The translations under genes were made by a program, and so were the position numbers. A stretch of DNA of 64,000 nt from Bog-473 sp963809825 (GTDB taxonomy: Bacteria > Actinomycetota > Acidimicrobiia > Acidimicrobiales > RAAP-2), in assembly GCA_963809825.1 (NCBI GenBank), contig CAWELJ010000003.1, positions 248,001-312,000 on the forward strand, in the 5' to 3' direction. Shown here piece after piece: positions 42,047 through 51,097 of this stretch (positions are counted from its first letter, which is position 1; the number at the start of each line of letters is the position of its first letter). Below the pieces are notes generated by a model, which saw only the letters and a program-made list of their open reading frames with translations, did no database searches and was not told the origin of the DNA.

Positions 42047-42604
42047 ATGGCCGAACACCCGACCCGGGTCATCCCGCTGGCGCTGGCCAGCCCGGAAGAG
42101 ATGTTCGTGCTGGCCCCGGCGGACCTGTTCTCCGAGTACCGGAACTTCATGACGGGTCTGGAGTACTGCATCAGCGTCCTGCGCAGCAGGCCGTCGAGCG
42201 CCCCGGTGCGGGTCGAGCTTGCCCTCCCCGCCGACCAGATCTCGGAGGGAATCGACCAACGGATCCGCCGCACCCTCAACCGCTACTGCGAACACCGGAT
42301 CGCCTACAACCAGCGGGAGCGCCGGGCCGTGCGGCTCGACGGGCTGTTCTCCCTGTGGATCGGGCTCCCGATCGTGATCCTGGGTTTCGTCCTCGTCATC
42401 ATCAAGTCGAGCATCGTGGGCGCCAGCGGGAACGCCAACCTCGTGGTCGACTCGGGAGGCTGGGTGTTGGTCTGGGTCGGTCTGTGGTTCCCGCTCGACA
42501 CGCTCGTGTTCACGCCCCTGTCGTACGGCCGGGAGAACCGGGTGCTCCAGCGGCTCCGGACCGCCGAAGTCGTCGTGGCCCCGCAGCCCGCCGTGCCGCT
42601 CTGA
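42047..42604 (+). CDS. Hypothetical two-helix membrane protein
   Basis: 185 residues. A soluble N-terminal part (VIPLALASPEEMFVLAPADLFSEYRNFMTGLEYCISVLRSR) is followed by a charged helix (QRIRRTLNRYCEHRIAYNQRERRAVRLD) and two membrane segments (LFSLWIGLPIVILGFVLVIIKSSIV and GWVLVWVGLWFPLDTLVFTPLSYG). No catalytic motif. Divergent from the secreted protein gene. No function can be given. Confidence 0.55.
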   Translation: MAEHPTRVIPLALASPEEMFVLAPADLFSEYRNFMTGLEYCISVLRSRPSSAPVRVELALPADQISEGIDQRIRRTLNRYCEHRIAYNQRERRAVRLDGLFSLWIGLPIVILGFVLVIIKSSIVGASGNANLVVDSGGWVLVWVGLWFPLDTLVFTPLSYGRENRVLQRLRTAEVVVAPQPAVPL

Positions 42605-42616
42605 CGCGTCCCGAGA

Positions 42617-42905
42617 TCAGCCTCCGGCGGCGTGCAGGCGAGAGAGCGCCGCCTGCACCCGCGACGCATCGTCGCTTCCGGCCTCGACCTCGACCTCGAC
42701 GAGCTTGCGGCGACTCCTCGCTCCCCGCACGAGGCTGACCGAGCGGCGGGGCAGGTCCACCGCGTCGGCGACGGCGCTGAGCGCCGCCTCGGTCGCCCGC
42801 CCGCCGTCCGCCGGCTCGACCACGCGCACGACGAGCGCACCGTCGAAGTCACCGCCGACAGGCGGATCGCGACGAGTTGGGCCGCACGTAGATCTCCACC
42901 CGCAT
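42617..42905 (-). CDS. DUF167 (YggU) family protein, single frameshift
   Basis: ATG 42905 gives MRVEIYVRPNSSR; after one extra base near 42872 the frame continues VGGDFDGALVVRVVEPADGGRATEAALSAVADAVDLPRRSVSLVRGARSRRKLVEVE. This is the compact DUF167 fold (P-S--- VGG... L-VRV--PA-GG-AN-AL). Length about 95 residues fits. Biochemical role unknown; often near cell division or lipoprotein genes in other bacteria, not here. Confidence 0.7.
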
Positions 42906-42972
42906 GGCCCCCCAGTCTGACGCCTCTCACGAGCGATCCGCCCGCGGGTCCGGGCGCCGCGACACGGGAGCG

Positions 42973-43435
42973 TCAGTCGGGGGCGGGACCACGGGGGCGG
43001 ACGGATCCGGGCCCCTCGGCGTCGGTGGTCGATGCGTAGCTGTCCCCGCTGGCGGCCGAGCCGAACCCACCGGGGTCGTCCTGCGGGGTCTGCCAGTAGA
43101 TCGCCACGCGGCAGATGCGGCCGTGCTGGTCCAGGTCGAACGCATAGGCCTCGTCGAGGTGGAACTCTTGGTCGCCGTAGCGGAGGTGCTCGGTCACGGT
43201 GGCAAAGGCGGCCGATGCCGTCGGGGGCACCGACGATCCGTGCGACGTCGTTGCGGTAGTCCGCGGGCACGGTGCCGCGGAGGAAGTCCAGGTAGGCCTC
43301 CCGGCCCGAGAGCCGGTCACCGTAGGGACCGATACGCACCACCGACTCGCTGAGCACGGTCGCCAGGCGGCTCCAATCCCGCGCCGTGAGGTACGAGAAG
43401 TAGCACGCCACCGTCTCGGTCGGGCTCGCTGTCAC
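42973..43435 (-). CDS. SnoaL-like/NTF2-fold protein, single frameshift
   Basis: GTG 43435 start. ETVACYFSYLTARDWSRLATVLSESVVRIGPYGDRLSGREAYLDFL is a nuclear transport factor 2-type start; near 43210 one extra base shifts the frame to FATVTEHLRYGDQEFHLDEAYAFDLDQHGRICRVAIYWQTP, the typical C-terminal sheet. About 150 residues, no obvious catalytic set. One of three NTF2-like genes in the window. Confidence 0.65.
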
Positions 43436-43469
43436 GGGCGCATCTCGTGCCGGGCCGGCCGTGACACTC

Positions 43470-43877
43470 TCAGCTCGGCGCCGGCACGAAGCTGAAGCGC
43501 ACGTGGCGCCGGGGGTTGTCGAGGTTGAGATCGACCAGGAGAAGGGACTGCCACGTGCCGAGCGCGACCCGGCCCCCGACGACCGGGAGCGTCGCCGACG
43601 GGTTGACCAACACGGGGAGCAGGTGGTCGGCCCCGTGACCGGATGATCCGTGCGCGTGCTGGTAGCGGTCGTCGCGTGGAAGGAGTCGTCCCAGCGCGGC
43701 GAGCAGGTCGCCTTCGGAGCCCGAGCCGCGTTCCATCAGGGCGAGGCCGGCCGTGGCATGGGGGACGAAGACGTTGACCAATCCGTCACCGCGCCCGGCA
43801 CAGAACCGCTCGAGCTCCGTGGTGAGATCGACGAGCCGCTCCCAGGAGGTGTCGATCTCGATCTCGGTCGTGTGCAT
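43470..43877 (-). CDS. YjbQ family protein (UPF0047)
   Basis: 135 residues from ATG 43877. TTEIEIDTSWERLVDLTTELERF, VFVPHATAGLALMERGSG, HAHGSSGHGADHLLPVLVNPSATLPVVGGRVALGTWQSLLLVDLNLDNPRR match YjbQ along the entire length, with metal-binding histidines in PHATAG and GHGADHLLP. Some members complement thiamine phosphate synthase mutants; the physiological role is unclear. Confidence 0.9.
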   Translation of the reverse strand: MHTTEIEIDTSWERLVDLTTELERFCAGRGDGLVNVFVPHATAGLALMERGSGSEGDLLAALGRLLPRDDRYQHAHGSSGHGADHLLPVLVNPSATLPVVGGRVALGTWQSLLLVDLNLDNPRRHVRFSFVPAPS

Positions 43878-43973
43878 GCTCCCCCAGTCTGCCGTGTCGG
43901 CACGCCCCGGGGCGATGGCCGCGACCGGCCGCACCACTTAGGATCGCCGGCGGAACCGACACAGGAGACGACC

Positions 43974-44399
43974 GTGACCAAGGCGGAGGACAACCGCACG
44001 CTGATTGAGGGATTCTGGGACGACCTCTACCGCCAGGACTTCGGATCCCTGGTGGCGCGCTTCGAACCTCTCGGCGAGTACACCGACATCTGCACGCCCG
44101 ATGACGACGTCGCTCGGGGGGGCGCCGAGATCACGGCCCGGCTGACCCTTGCGTTCGGAAAGCTGACCCGCCTCTTCGACGAGCGGCTCCACCTAGTGGT
44201 GGGAGACGACACGGTGATGACCGAGCACATCGAGCACTGGGAATGGCCGACGGGCGAGACGATGGCGCTCGACGTGGCGTCGGTCCACGAGATACGCGAC
44301 GGGAAGATCGCGTCGTGGCGCGACTATTGGGACATGGCCGTGCTGACCGCGGCGGCGCCACAGTGGTGGTTCGACCACGTCCTGCAGGGCTGGAAGTAG
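43974..44399 (+). CDS. SnoaL/limonene-epoxide-hydrolase-like NTF2-fold protein
   Basis: 141 residues from GTG 43974 with AGGAG 7 nt upstream. LIEGFWDDLYRQDFGSLVARFEPLGEYTDICTPDDDVARGGAEITARL, then EHIEHWEWPTGETMALDVASVHEIRDGKIASWRDYWDM. The VHEI-DGKI--WRDYWD ending is typical of the LEH/SnoaL group. The Asp-Arg-Asp set of epoxide hydrolases cannot be confirmed by eye. Divergent from yjbQ. Confidence 0.75.
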   Translation: MTKAEDNRTLIEGFWDDLYRQDFGSLVARFEPLGEYTDICTPDDDVARGGAEITARLTLAFGKLTRLFDERLHLVVGDDTVMTEHIEHWEWPTGETMALDVASVHEIRDGKIASWRDYWDMAVLTAAAPQWWFDHVLQGWK

Positions 44400-44421
44400 G
44401 CGGCGAAACCGGTCACGGCAC

Positions 44422-44437
44422 GGCGCCCGAAGGCGCC
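44422..44437. terminator. Perfect GGCGCC hairpin
   Basis: GGCGCC, loop CGAA, GGCGCC, 22 nt after the stop of the NTF2-like gene and touching the stop codon of a small leftward ORF. Candidate bidirectional terminator without T-tract. Confidence 0.4.
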
Positions 44438-44562
44438 TAGTTGATCGCCAACAGGATCAAGCCCAATAGGCATCCGGCCAAGACCGCCACGCCGAACCAG
44501 AGGGCCTGCTTCTTCCGGGGTATCCCCGTCGAGGGCCGCGTTGGCGTCCACTCCTGTCGCAC
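44437..44562 (-). CDS. Small single-helix membrane protein (41 aa)
   Basis: A GTG at 44562 opens a 41-codon frame ending TAG at 44439-44437. The N-terminus is polar and basic (RQEWTPTRPSTGIPRKKQ) and is followed by one clean membrane helix (ALWFGVAVLAGCLLGLILLAIN) ending at the C-terminus. Codon third positions are G/C rich like real genes here, and no competing ORF on that stretch looks coding. RPSTGIPRKKQ before a helix resembles small actinobacterial membrane proteins of unknown role. No clear ribosome site. Confidence 0.45.
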   Translation of the reverse strand: MRQEWTPTRPSTGIPRKKQALWFGVAVLAGCLLGLILLAIN

Positions 44563-44633
44563 CAGGGCGCATCGGACTTCCGTCCACGCACTTCGCCGAG
44601 CGCGGGTCCGGGCGGACTGGCAGACTGACCCGC

Positions 44634-45084
44634 GTGGCCGGCTGGGGTGATTTCGAGAGCCAGGCTCCTGCGCTGGCGGCCTTCGGAGCGGACCGGCTCG
44701 GCGCGGCCGCCGCGTACCTGGCCACGACGCGCAGCAACGGCACCCCTCGGGTCCATCCCGTCGCGCCCATTGTCGGGGGCGGGCGCCTGTTCGTCTTCAT
44801 GGAGCCGACCTCGCCCAAGGTGCACGACTTGCGCGAGCGTCGTTCCTACGCCCTGCACAACGGCGTGCCCGACACGTACGGGACGGGCGGCGAGTTCTAC
44901 GTCAGGGGCGTCGCCACCCCGTTGGACGACACCGGAGCTGCGGGCGGTCGCCACCGCGGCGTCGACCTTTCCGATAGAGGAACGCTGGGTCCTGTTCGAA
45001 TTGGGGATCGACGAGGCCCGCTGCAACGGGTACGGCGACGTCGAGCTGCCCGACCCGCCGCGCTGGACGGCACCCGGTTCATGA
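44634..45084 (+). CDS. Pyridoxamine 5'-phosphate oxidase-fold protein, single frameshift
   Basis: GTG 44634 start. LGAAAAYLATTRSNGTPRVHPVAPIVGGGRLFVFMEPTSPKVHDLRERRSYALHNGV is a split-barrel flavin-binding fold with the beta-strand pattern of PNPOx-like/F420-dependent proteins. Near 44930 one extra base moves the frame to ELRAVATAASTFPIEERWVLFELGIDEARCNGYGD. About 149 residues in total. Cofactor (FMN or F420) undetermined. Its stop overlaps the end of the convergent methyltransferase by 6 nt. Confidence 0.7.
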
Positions 45085-46056
45085 ACGCGACGCCGGCCGA
45101 GCCACGATCACGTCGGGCTCGCCCATGTGCGCGCCGAGGCGCACCCGCCGGCCCGTCCAGCCGGTGCGGCTGAGCGCCCGGTCGAAGTAGGCGACGTCGA
45201 AGCCGAGCTCGAGCCAGCCGTGGGTGCGGCTCGACCAGACCGACAGCCCGTCGAGCCGGGGGCCCCACGGGTAGTCCATCCGCTGCACGGGCTCGGCGGC
45301 GAAGAGGACCGCACCACCCGGGCGCACGATGTCGTGCAGGCGGCGCAACATGGCGAGGTGGTCGGCGCAGTGGTGGAAGCTCTCGAAGAACACGGCGGCG
45401 TCGAAAGGCTCGGGCGCAGTGAAGGTCAGCATGTCGCCCTGCACCACGCTGACCCGTCCCGGTCCCTGGCACCGGTCCTCGATGAGACGGCAGAACTTCT
45501 TGTCCAGCTCCACCGCGGTGACGTCGAGCCCCGTCGCCACCATGTCCTGCGTCAGGTTCCCCCATCCGGGGCCGAACTCGACGACCCCGCCCGCCGCTCC
45601 GGGCGGCATCACCTCGGCCAGGCAGTCGAGGAGGTGGCCGCGGGCCACCAGGTCGCGGCCCACCAGTGCCAGTGAACCGCTCTGATAGGGGAACGGGCGC
45701 GCCAGCGCGGCCGGCAGGTCGAACGGTGAGGCCTCGTTGACCGTGTCGTAGCCGGCCCGGCCCGAGATGTCGCGATAGAGCTCCCACGTCCACTCCCGGT
45801 AGGCCTCCGAGAAGGGGTCGTCCGGCGGCGGCGTGGGCAGCGCCAGCACGAAGCCGTCGAGCAGGGCGCGTGCCCGATCGGCGTCGCTCCCCATCAGCGT
45901 CGTGGCCCGTGCCAGTACGGCGTCGAGGTCGTCGAGGGCGACGGGCCGCGGTCCCGGCCGGCCCAGCGCGGCACGCACCCGTCGCCGGAGCCCGGGCGGG
46001 AGGGCGTCGACGGCCCGCCCGCCGATGTGCACCAGTGCGGGACTGGACCGGCCCAT
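45079..46056 (-). CDS. Class I SAM-dependent methyltransferase
   Basis: 325 residues. Motif I GGVVEFGPGWGNLT (about 152-165), acidic residue after beta-2 (DVTAVELDKKF), VVQGDMLTF, PFDAAVFFESFHHCADHLAMLRRLHDIVRPGGAVLFAAEP (motifs IV-VI). A helical N-terminal part of about 120 residues precedes it. Substrate unknown; the FFESFHHC sequence resembles Methyltransf_11/23 group proteins modifying small molecules. Confidence 0.8.
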   Translation of the reverse strand: MGRSSPALVHIGGRAVDALPPGLRRRVRAALGRPGPRPVALDDLDAVLARATTLMGSDADRARALLDGFVLALPTPPPDDPFSEAYREWTWELYRDISGRAGYDTVNEASPFDLPAALARPFPYQSGSLALVGRDLVARGHLLDCLAEVMPPGAAGGVVEFGPGWGNLTQDMVATGLDVTAVELDKKFCRLIEDRCQGPGRVSVVQGDMLTFTAPEPFDAAVFFESFHHCADHLAMLRRLHDIVRPGGAVLFAAEPVQRMDYPWGPRLDGLSVWSSRTHGWLELGFDVAYFDRALSRTGWTGRRVRLGAHMGEPDVIVARPASRS

Positions 46057-46103
46057 GGGAGGGTGACGCTATCGGGCCGGCGGGTGCGGCCCTCGATCCC
46101 CGC

Positions 46104-47132
46104 TCAGCGCGGGCGCCGGCGCAGGTTCGAGTCCGCGATGGCCGCCGGCACCCAGCCGACGTCGGTGTCGTTGAGGTCCGTCCCGGGCGCCACGATCTCG
46201 TCGATGCGGTCGAGCACGTCCGCCGAGAGGCGCAGGTCGAGCGCAGGGAGCTGCGACTCGAGGTGCTCCATCGTGCGCGGTCCGATGATGGGGGACGTCA
46301 CGGCCGGGTGCTCCAGCACGAACCCCAGGGCGAGCTGAATGACGCTGAGCCCGGCGTCGTCGGCGACCTTGGTGAGCTCCCCGACTGCCTGGAGCTTCTG
46401 CTGGTTCCCGGGCTTCGCCATGTCGTAGTGGTGCGGCAGCATCGCCGAGCGGCGGCTGGTGTTGTCCTTGCCCGGCCCGAAGGCGCCGGAGAGCCATCCA
46501 CCGGCAAGCGGGCTCCACGAGAGCACCCCCATGCCGTACTTCTCGCACATGGGCAGCACGTCCTTCTCGATCCCCCGCACCAGAATCGAATAGGGCGGCT
46601 GCTCGGTGACGAAGCGCTCGCGGGCACGGCGCTCGGCCACCCACTGGGCCTCCACGATCTCGTGCGCCGGGAAGGTCGAGCTGCCGAAGTAGCGGATCTT
46701 GCCGGCGCGCACCAGGTCGGTCAGCGCGCCGAGCGTCTCGTCGACGTCGGTCTCGGGCGACGGCCGGTGGATCTGGTACAGGTCGATGTAGTCGGTGCCC
46801 AGGCGGCGCAGGCTGTTGTCGCACTCGGCCATGATCCAGCGGCGCGAATTGCCCTGCGCGTTGGGGTCCTGCCCCATCTGGCCGTGCACCTTGGTGGCGA
46901 GCACGACCTTGTGGCGCTTGGTCTTCGCCAGTGCCTTGCCGACGATCTCCTCGGACTCCCCGAACGAGTAGACGTCCGCGGTGTCGACGAAGTTGATCCC
47001 CGCATCGAGGGCGGCGTGGATGATACGGATCGATTCGTCGTGGTCCTGGGTGCCCCAGGCCCCGAACATCATCGCCCCCAGGCAGAGCGGGCTGACCTTT
47101 ATGCCGGTGCGGCCAAGCGTGCGGTACTCCAT
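46104..47132 (-). CDS. Aldo/keto reductase
   Basis: 342 residues. The AKR tetrad is visible: Asp and Tyr in VDTADVYSFGESEE, Lys in VVLATKVHG, His in DLYQIHRPSPETD. LGRTGIKVSPLCLGAMMFG and GGWLSGAFGPGKD place it in the YghZ/AKR11-12-like group. NADPH-dependent reduction of a carbonyl. It precedes the questin-oxidase-like gene on the same strand, with about 50 nt between them. Confidence 0.9.
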   Translation of the reverse strand: MEYRTLGRTGIKVSPLCLGAMMFGAWGTQDHDESIRIIHAALDAGINFVDTADVYSFGESEEIVGKALAKTKRHKVVLATKVHGQMGQDPNAQGNSRRWIMAECDNSLRRLGTDYIDLYQIHRPSPETDVDETLGALTDLVRAGKIRYFGSSTFPAHEIVEAQWVAERRARERFVTEQPPYSILVRGIEKDVLPMCEKYGMGVLSWSPLAGGWLSGAFGPGKDNTSRRSAMLPHHYDMAKPGNQQKLQAVGELTKVADDAGLSVIQLALGFVLEHPAVTSPIIGPRTMEHLESQLPALDLRLSADVLDRIDEIVAPGTDLNDTDVGWVPAAIADSNLRRRPR

Positions 47133-47181
47133 CGGGCCGACACTAGCCAGACCTCCGGCTCAAAGCCCCGCGCGCCCTCCG

Positions 47182-48237
47182 TCAGCCGCTCAGGCGGGAG
47201 CTGGCATCGGCGGCGGCCCACAGCAGCGCGGGCTCGCCGCTGCGGCCGAAGCTGCGCAGCGCGGCCTCCGTCAGCTTGATGGCGTGCTCGTCGCCGCAGG
47301 CCAGCGCCCGCTCCACCAGGTCGTCCGCCGCGGGGACCTCGGGTGCGGTGACCTCCGGTGCGGGCACCGGGCTCCGGCGGTCGACGTCGTAGGCGACGTG
47401 CAGTGCGGCCACCGCCTGCCACACGTACCCCAGCGCGGCGTCGCGGTCCTCCCCGGCCAGCCACGGCAGCAGGAGCTCGGCGGCGAGGGGCGAGGTGACG
47501 GCATGGAGCAGCCCGATGGTGCCGCCGCCGTCCGCGTTGCGCAGGTAGGCCTGCGCGCCGCCGGCGGCCAGCTCGTCGAGCAGCGCCACGGCTCCGCCGG
47601 TCCACCCGAGCGAGGCCACCGCCTGCTCGAACTCGTCGGCGATCTCGTCGACGCCCGCCACCATGTCGCTGATCAACACCTGGCGCGGCGCGTCCTCGGG
47701 GAGGTAGGGCAGGTCGGCCAACGCGTCGGGGACGCCCTCGGCCCCGATCAGGAGCGGCGGCCCCGGAAGCTCGCGGTAGCTCGCAGCCCAGAACGCAAGC
47801 CCGCTCGCCACCTCGAGGCGCCGGGGCGCGGTGTCGGCCGCCGCCAGGGCGCGCACGGCGTGCCCGGTGCGGATCAGCCCGTGGGTGGCCGCCCCGACGG
47901 AGCCCGGGAGCAGCCGCGGGGCCCACTCGCCGACGACGGCGGCCGGCGGGCGGTCGGCCACCTCCCGCTCGAAGAGCGCGAGCCAGTGGGGGAAACGCTC
48001 AGCCTGGCCGAGTGCGTCCGGCCACTCCTCCTCGGTCAGCGGCCGGCTGGCGGGCGCCGGGGCTTCGTCGAGCCGCCGGCGATAGCGCTCCACCCACCCG
48101 GCGATGGCGTCGGCGCGGCCGAGGTGCGCCAGCGCCTCGGCCACCATGGGGCCGTGATTGGCCAGGCCGAGCGACCCGTACTGGGGCGCCGTGCCCGCGA
48201 AGACGGTCAACGCGTCATCGAGGGCCTGGGTCTCCAT
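47182..48237 (-). CDS. Questin oxidase-like protein (DUF4243)
   Basis: 351 residues. PQYGSLGLANHGPMVAEALAHLGRADAIAGWVERYRRRLDEAP is the N-terminal signature of the fungal questin oxidase/AflY family, which performs Baeyer-Villiger-type oxidation of anthraquinones. GLIRTGHAVRAL and LHAVTSPLAAELLLPWL with conserved histidines follow. Bacterial members are uncharacterised. Upstream in the same direction as the aldo/keto reductase, so both may act on one carbonyl compound. Confidence 0.65.
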   Translation of the reverse strand: METQALDDALTVFAGTAPQYGSLGLANHGPMVAEALAHLGRADAIAGWVERYRRRLDEAPAPASRPLTEEEWPDALGQAERFPHWLALFEREVADRPPAAVVGEWAPRLLPGSVGAATHGLIRTGHAVRALAAADTAPRRLEVASGLAFWAASYRELPGPPLLIGAEGVPDALADLPYLPEDAPRQVLISDMVAGVDEIADEFEQAVASLGWTGGAVALLDELAAGGAQAYLRNADGGGTIGLLHAVTSPLAAELLLPWLAGEDRDAALGYVWQAVAALHVAYDVDRRSPVPAPEVTAPEVPAADDLVERALACGDEHAIKLTEAALRSFGRSGEPALLWAAADASSRLSG

Positions 48238-48316
48238 CGCCCCAGTATGTCGGTGTCCGGGCCCCGGCGCCCGGGGCGCCGGCCGCTACGATCCGGCCTC
48301 GACGACGGGAGGTCTC

Positions 48317-49558
48317 ATGGCGACGACGCCGCCACTGCACGGCATGAGGATCATCGAGTGCTCGGCTCTGGGGCCGGCACAGATCACCACGCCCCTGGTC
48401 GACCTCGGGGCGGAGGTGATCAAGGTCGAGCCGCCGGCCGGCGACTACATCCGCGAGATGACCTGGCCCATCGTCGAGGGCACGTCGCTCATGCACCTGC
48501 ACCTGAACCGGGGCAAGCGGTCACTGGTCCTCGACCTGCGCACCGAGGCCGGCGTCGCCATCCTGAAGGAGTTGGCCGCCACGGCCGACGCCGTGGTCGA
48601 GGCGATGCGCCCGGGCTCGCTCGCCCGGCGCGGCGTCGGATTCGACGACCTGCGCGCCGTGAACCCGAAGATCGTGTTCTGCACCATCTCGGGCTACGGG
48701 ATGACGGGCCCCTACCGGGACTACCCGAGCCACGGTGTGGCCTACGACACCTGGGCCGGCATCGTCAACGTCGCCACGGACGAGGAGGGGTTCTCCTACA
48801 TCCCCGAGCACGCGTCGATCGGGATCCATGCCGGTCCGCTCTTCGGGGCGCTCGGCATCCTGGCGGCGGTGCTCCGCGCCCGGGCCACCGGCGAGGGCTC
48901 GTACATCGACATCGCGCAGTCCGACGCGGCCGCGGCGATGGACTGGCTGCGCAGCGAGACCTGGAGGGCCTACGAGCGGCCCGAGTCCGAGGTCACCGGG
49001 AACAAGGCGGACGGCTACGAACGACGCGCGCCAGGCACCGCCGGCATGGTCGAGGGCGTCCGCTACCAGGTCTACGAGACGTCCGACCAGCGCCACGTCC
49101 TCTTCATGGCCTCCGAGCAGGCCTTCTGGAAGAACTTCTGCGAGGGCGTCGGGCGCCTGGACCTCTTCGAGCGCTGGCCGGGCTCGAAGTACGCGGACCA
49201 CGCTCGCGGCAACCGGGAGCTCCAGCGCGAGCTGCGCGACATCTTCCAGGCCAAGACGGCACAGGAGTGGCTCGAGTTCGGTGGCCGGGTCAACACGCCG
49301 ATCGCGCCGGTCAACACGCCCAAGACCTTGCTCGACGATCCCCAGTTCGCCGACCGCTTCCCACTCCTCCCCGCCGCGGAGATGGGTGCGGACCAGCTCT
49401 TCACCCCGCTGCACTTCGTCGGCGAGGCGTTGCCGCACCCTGCCAAGGCGCCAACGGTCGGTCAGCACACCGAGGACGTCTTGCGCTCCGTCCTCGGATA
49501 TGACGACAATCAGATCTCATCCGCCCGTGACGGGGGGGCATTCGGAACCGACGCCTAG
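48317..49558 (+). CDS. Family III CoA transferase (CaiB/BaiF)
   Basis: 413 residues from ATG 48317 with GGGAGG upstream. GMRIIECSALGPAQITTPLVDLGAEVIKVEPPAGDYIR is the family N-terminus; LNRGKRSLVLDLRTEAG, EAMRPGSLARRGVGFDDLRAVNPKIVFCTISGYGMTGPY and IDIAQSDAAA follow. The nucleophilic Asp of the family normally lies in the segment after GPY (here HGVAYDTWAG). Moves CoA between acids. Followed 29 nt later by a Gfo/Idh/MocA gene. Confidence 0.9.
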   Translation: MATTPPLHGMRIIECSALGPAQITTPLVDLGAEVIKVEPPAGDYIREMTWPIVEGTSLMHLHLNRGKRSLVLDLRTEAGVAILKELAATADAVVEAMRPGSLARRGVGFDDLRAVNPKIVFCTISGYGMTGPYRDYPSHGVAYDTWAGIVNVATDEEGFSYIPEHASIGIHAGPLFGALGILAAVLRARATGEGSYIDIAQSDAAAAMDWLRSETWRAYERPESEVTGNKADGYERRAPGTAGMVEGVRYQVYETSDQRHVLFMASEQAFWKNFCEGVGRLDLFERWPGSKYADHARGNRELQRELRDIFQAKTAQEWLEFGGRVNTPIAPVNTPKTLLDDPQFADRFPLLPAAEMGADQLFTPLHFVGEALPHPAKAPTVGQHTEDVLRSVLGYDDNQISSARDGGAFGTDA

Positions 49559-49587
49559 GTGCGGGCGCCGGCACAAGGGAGGGTCTG

Positions 49588-50691
49588 ATGGAAAGGGTCC
49601 GGCTGGGCGTGCTGGGCGCCGGGAACATCGCGGCCATGAACGTGCGGGGGTATCTCGAAGACCCCCGCTGTGATGTCGTCGCCGTCTGCGACACCGACGA
49701 CGACGTGGGTCGCGCCGCGGCCAAGGAGTGGGGAGCCGAATGCTTCTACAGCGACGTCTCCGACCTGCTGGCCGACGACTCGATCGACGCCGTGGAGGTG
49801 TTGACGCCCACCCACCTGCACCACGACCATGTCATCGCGGCGCTGGAGGCGGGGAAGCACGTCTCGGTCCAGAAGCCGGTGGCCAACAGCATTGAGGATG
49901 CACTCGAGATGCAGGCGGCGGCGGAGCGGTCCGGCCGCGTCCTGCGCATCAGCGAGTGCTTCGTCCACTACCCCCCGCTCGAGCTGGCGAAGCGGCTGGT
50001 GGCCGACGGCGCCATCGGCAAGCCGACCTCGCTGCGCATCCGCACCCTGGTCGGCCAGACCGACTCGGCCTTCCAGGCCGCCCTGCGGCCGGAGGGCTAC
50101 GGCTGGCGCCTGGACAAGCGGAGCCCGGGGGGCCACCTCTTCGACGACATGGTGCACAAGTACGCGATGGCGCTGTGGCTGCTCGACCTCGACATCACGT
50201 CCGTCCAGGCGGTGGTGCGCCGCCGTGACCTCTTCTTCGAGCCCTGTGCGGTGATCTTCGAGTACGAGGATCCCGACGTGCTGGGCATGATGGAGGTCCA
50301 GTACTCGCCGAACTTCTACATGCGGTCGCAGTACTACGGGGCGGACGAATTCTTCGAGATCACCGGCGACGAGGGGCAGATCTGGGTCACCCGCGCCACC
50401 GGCGAGATGTTGGATCTGGCGCCCGTGATGCTCTTCACCGGCACCCCGCACGAGCGCAAGACGACCGAGTTCACCGACCTCGACGCCGACTGGGGCGCCG
50501 GCTTCGTGCGCTCGTCCCAGCACTTCGTCGACGCGCTCGTGCACGGCTCCCCCGCCGCGATGACCGCCGCCGAGGCCACCGACGTCCTGCGGCTGTGCTT
50601 CGGGGTGTACCAGGCGGCGCAGCAGGGCATCCCCGTCGACCCCCGCGGCGTGACCGGGTCGGTCAGCCCGCCCGGTTGGGGCGAGTGGTAG
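49588..50691 (+). CDS. Gfo/Idh/MocA family oxidoreductase
   Basis: 367 residues. LGVLGAGNIAAMNVRGYLEDPRCDVVAVCDTDDDVGRAAAKEWG is the NAD(P) Rossmann domain; AGKHVSVQKPVANSIEDALEM carries the conserved EKP-type lysine (QKP here); the C-terminal domain has GGHLFDDMVHKYAMALWLL with the catalytic-type His. Oxidises or reduces a sugar-like or cyclitol substrate. The EKP to QKP change is common in the family. Confidence 0.9.
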   Translation: MERVRLGVLGAGNIAAMNVRGYLEDPRCDVVAVCDTDDDVGRAAAKEWGAECFYSDVSDLLADDSIDAVEVLTPTHLHHDHVIAALEAGKHVSVQKPVANSIEDALEMQAAAERSGRVLRISECFVHYPPLELAKRLVADGAIGKPTSLRIRTLVGQTDSAFQAALRPEGYGWRLDKRSPGGHLFDDMVHKYAMALWLLDLDITSVQAVVRRRDLFFEPCAVIFEYEDPDVLGMMEVQYSPNFYMRSQYYGADEFFEITGDEGQIWVTRATGEMLDLAPVMLFTGTPHERKTTEFTDLDADWGAGFVRSSQHFVDALVHGSPAAMTAAEATDVLRLCFGVYQAAQQGIPVDPRGVTGSVSPPGWGEW

Positions 50692-50749
50692 TCACTGCCG
50701 GGCTGGTGGCCGCACCTCGGCATCGGCCTGCACCCGGACCCGGGGGCAG

Positions 50750-51097
50750 ATGACCACCGATCCCGCTGCCGCCGAGGTCGTCGACGCGACCGAGGAGAAC
50801 CGCTTCGTCATCCGGGGCGACGGCGGTCTCGAGGCGGAGCTCGTCTACCTCACCGACGAGGGCCTGCTGGTGCTGATCCACACCGGCGTGCCCGAGGAAT
50901 GGGGGGGCCGGGGCATCGGGGGCCGCCTCGTCCGGGCCGCGCTCGAACGCGCCCGGGCCGAGGGCCTGACCATCGTGCCCTGGTGCCCGTTCGCCCGCCG
51001 CTGGCTGCGCGACCACGACGGCGAGACGGCCGGCGTGACCATCGACTGGGACACGCCGCCACCGGGTGGCAGAGGCCGCGCCAGTTCGCCCGCCTAG
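50750..51097 (+). CDS. NATD1-type GNAT acetyltransferase-like protein
   Basis: 115 residues. VPEEWGGRGIGGRLVRAALERARAEGLTIVPWCPFARRWLRDH contains the acetyl-CoA loop (R/Q-x-x-G-x-G/A as GGRGIGGRL) and the VPWCPF of the small YidJ/NATD1 group. The stop codon overlaps the convergent gene through a shared CTAG. Substrate unknown. Confidence 0.85.
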   Translation: MTTDPAAAEVVDATEENRFVIRGDGGLEAELVYLTDEGLLVLIHTGVPEEWGGRGIGGRLVRAALERARAEGLTIVPWCPFARRWLRDHDGETAGVTIDWDTPPPGGRGRASSPA

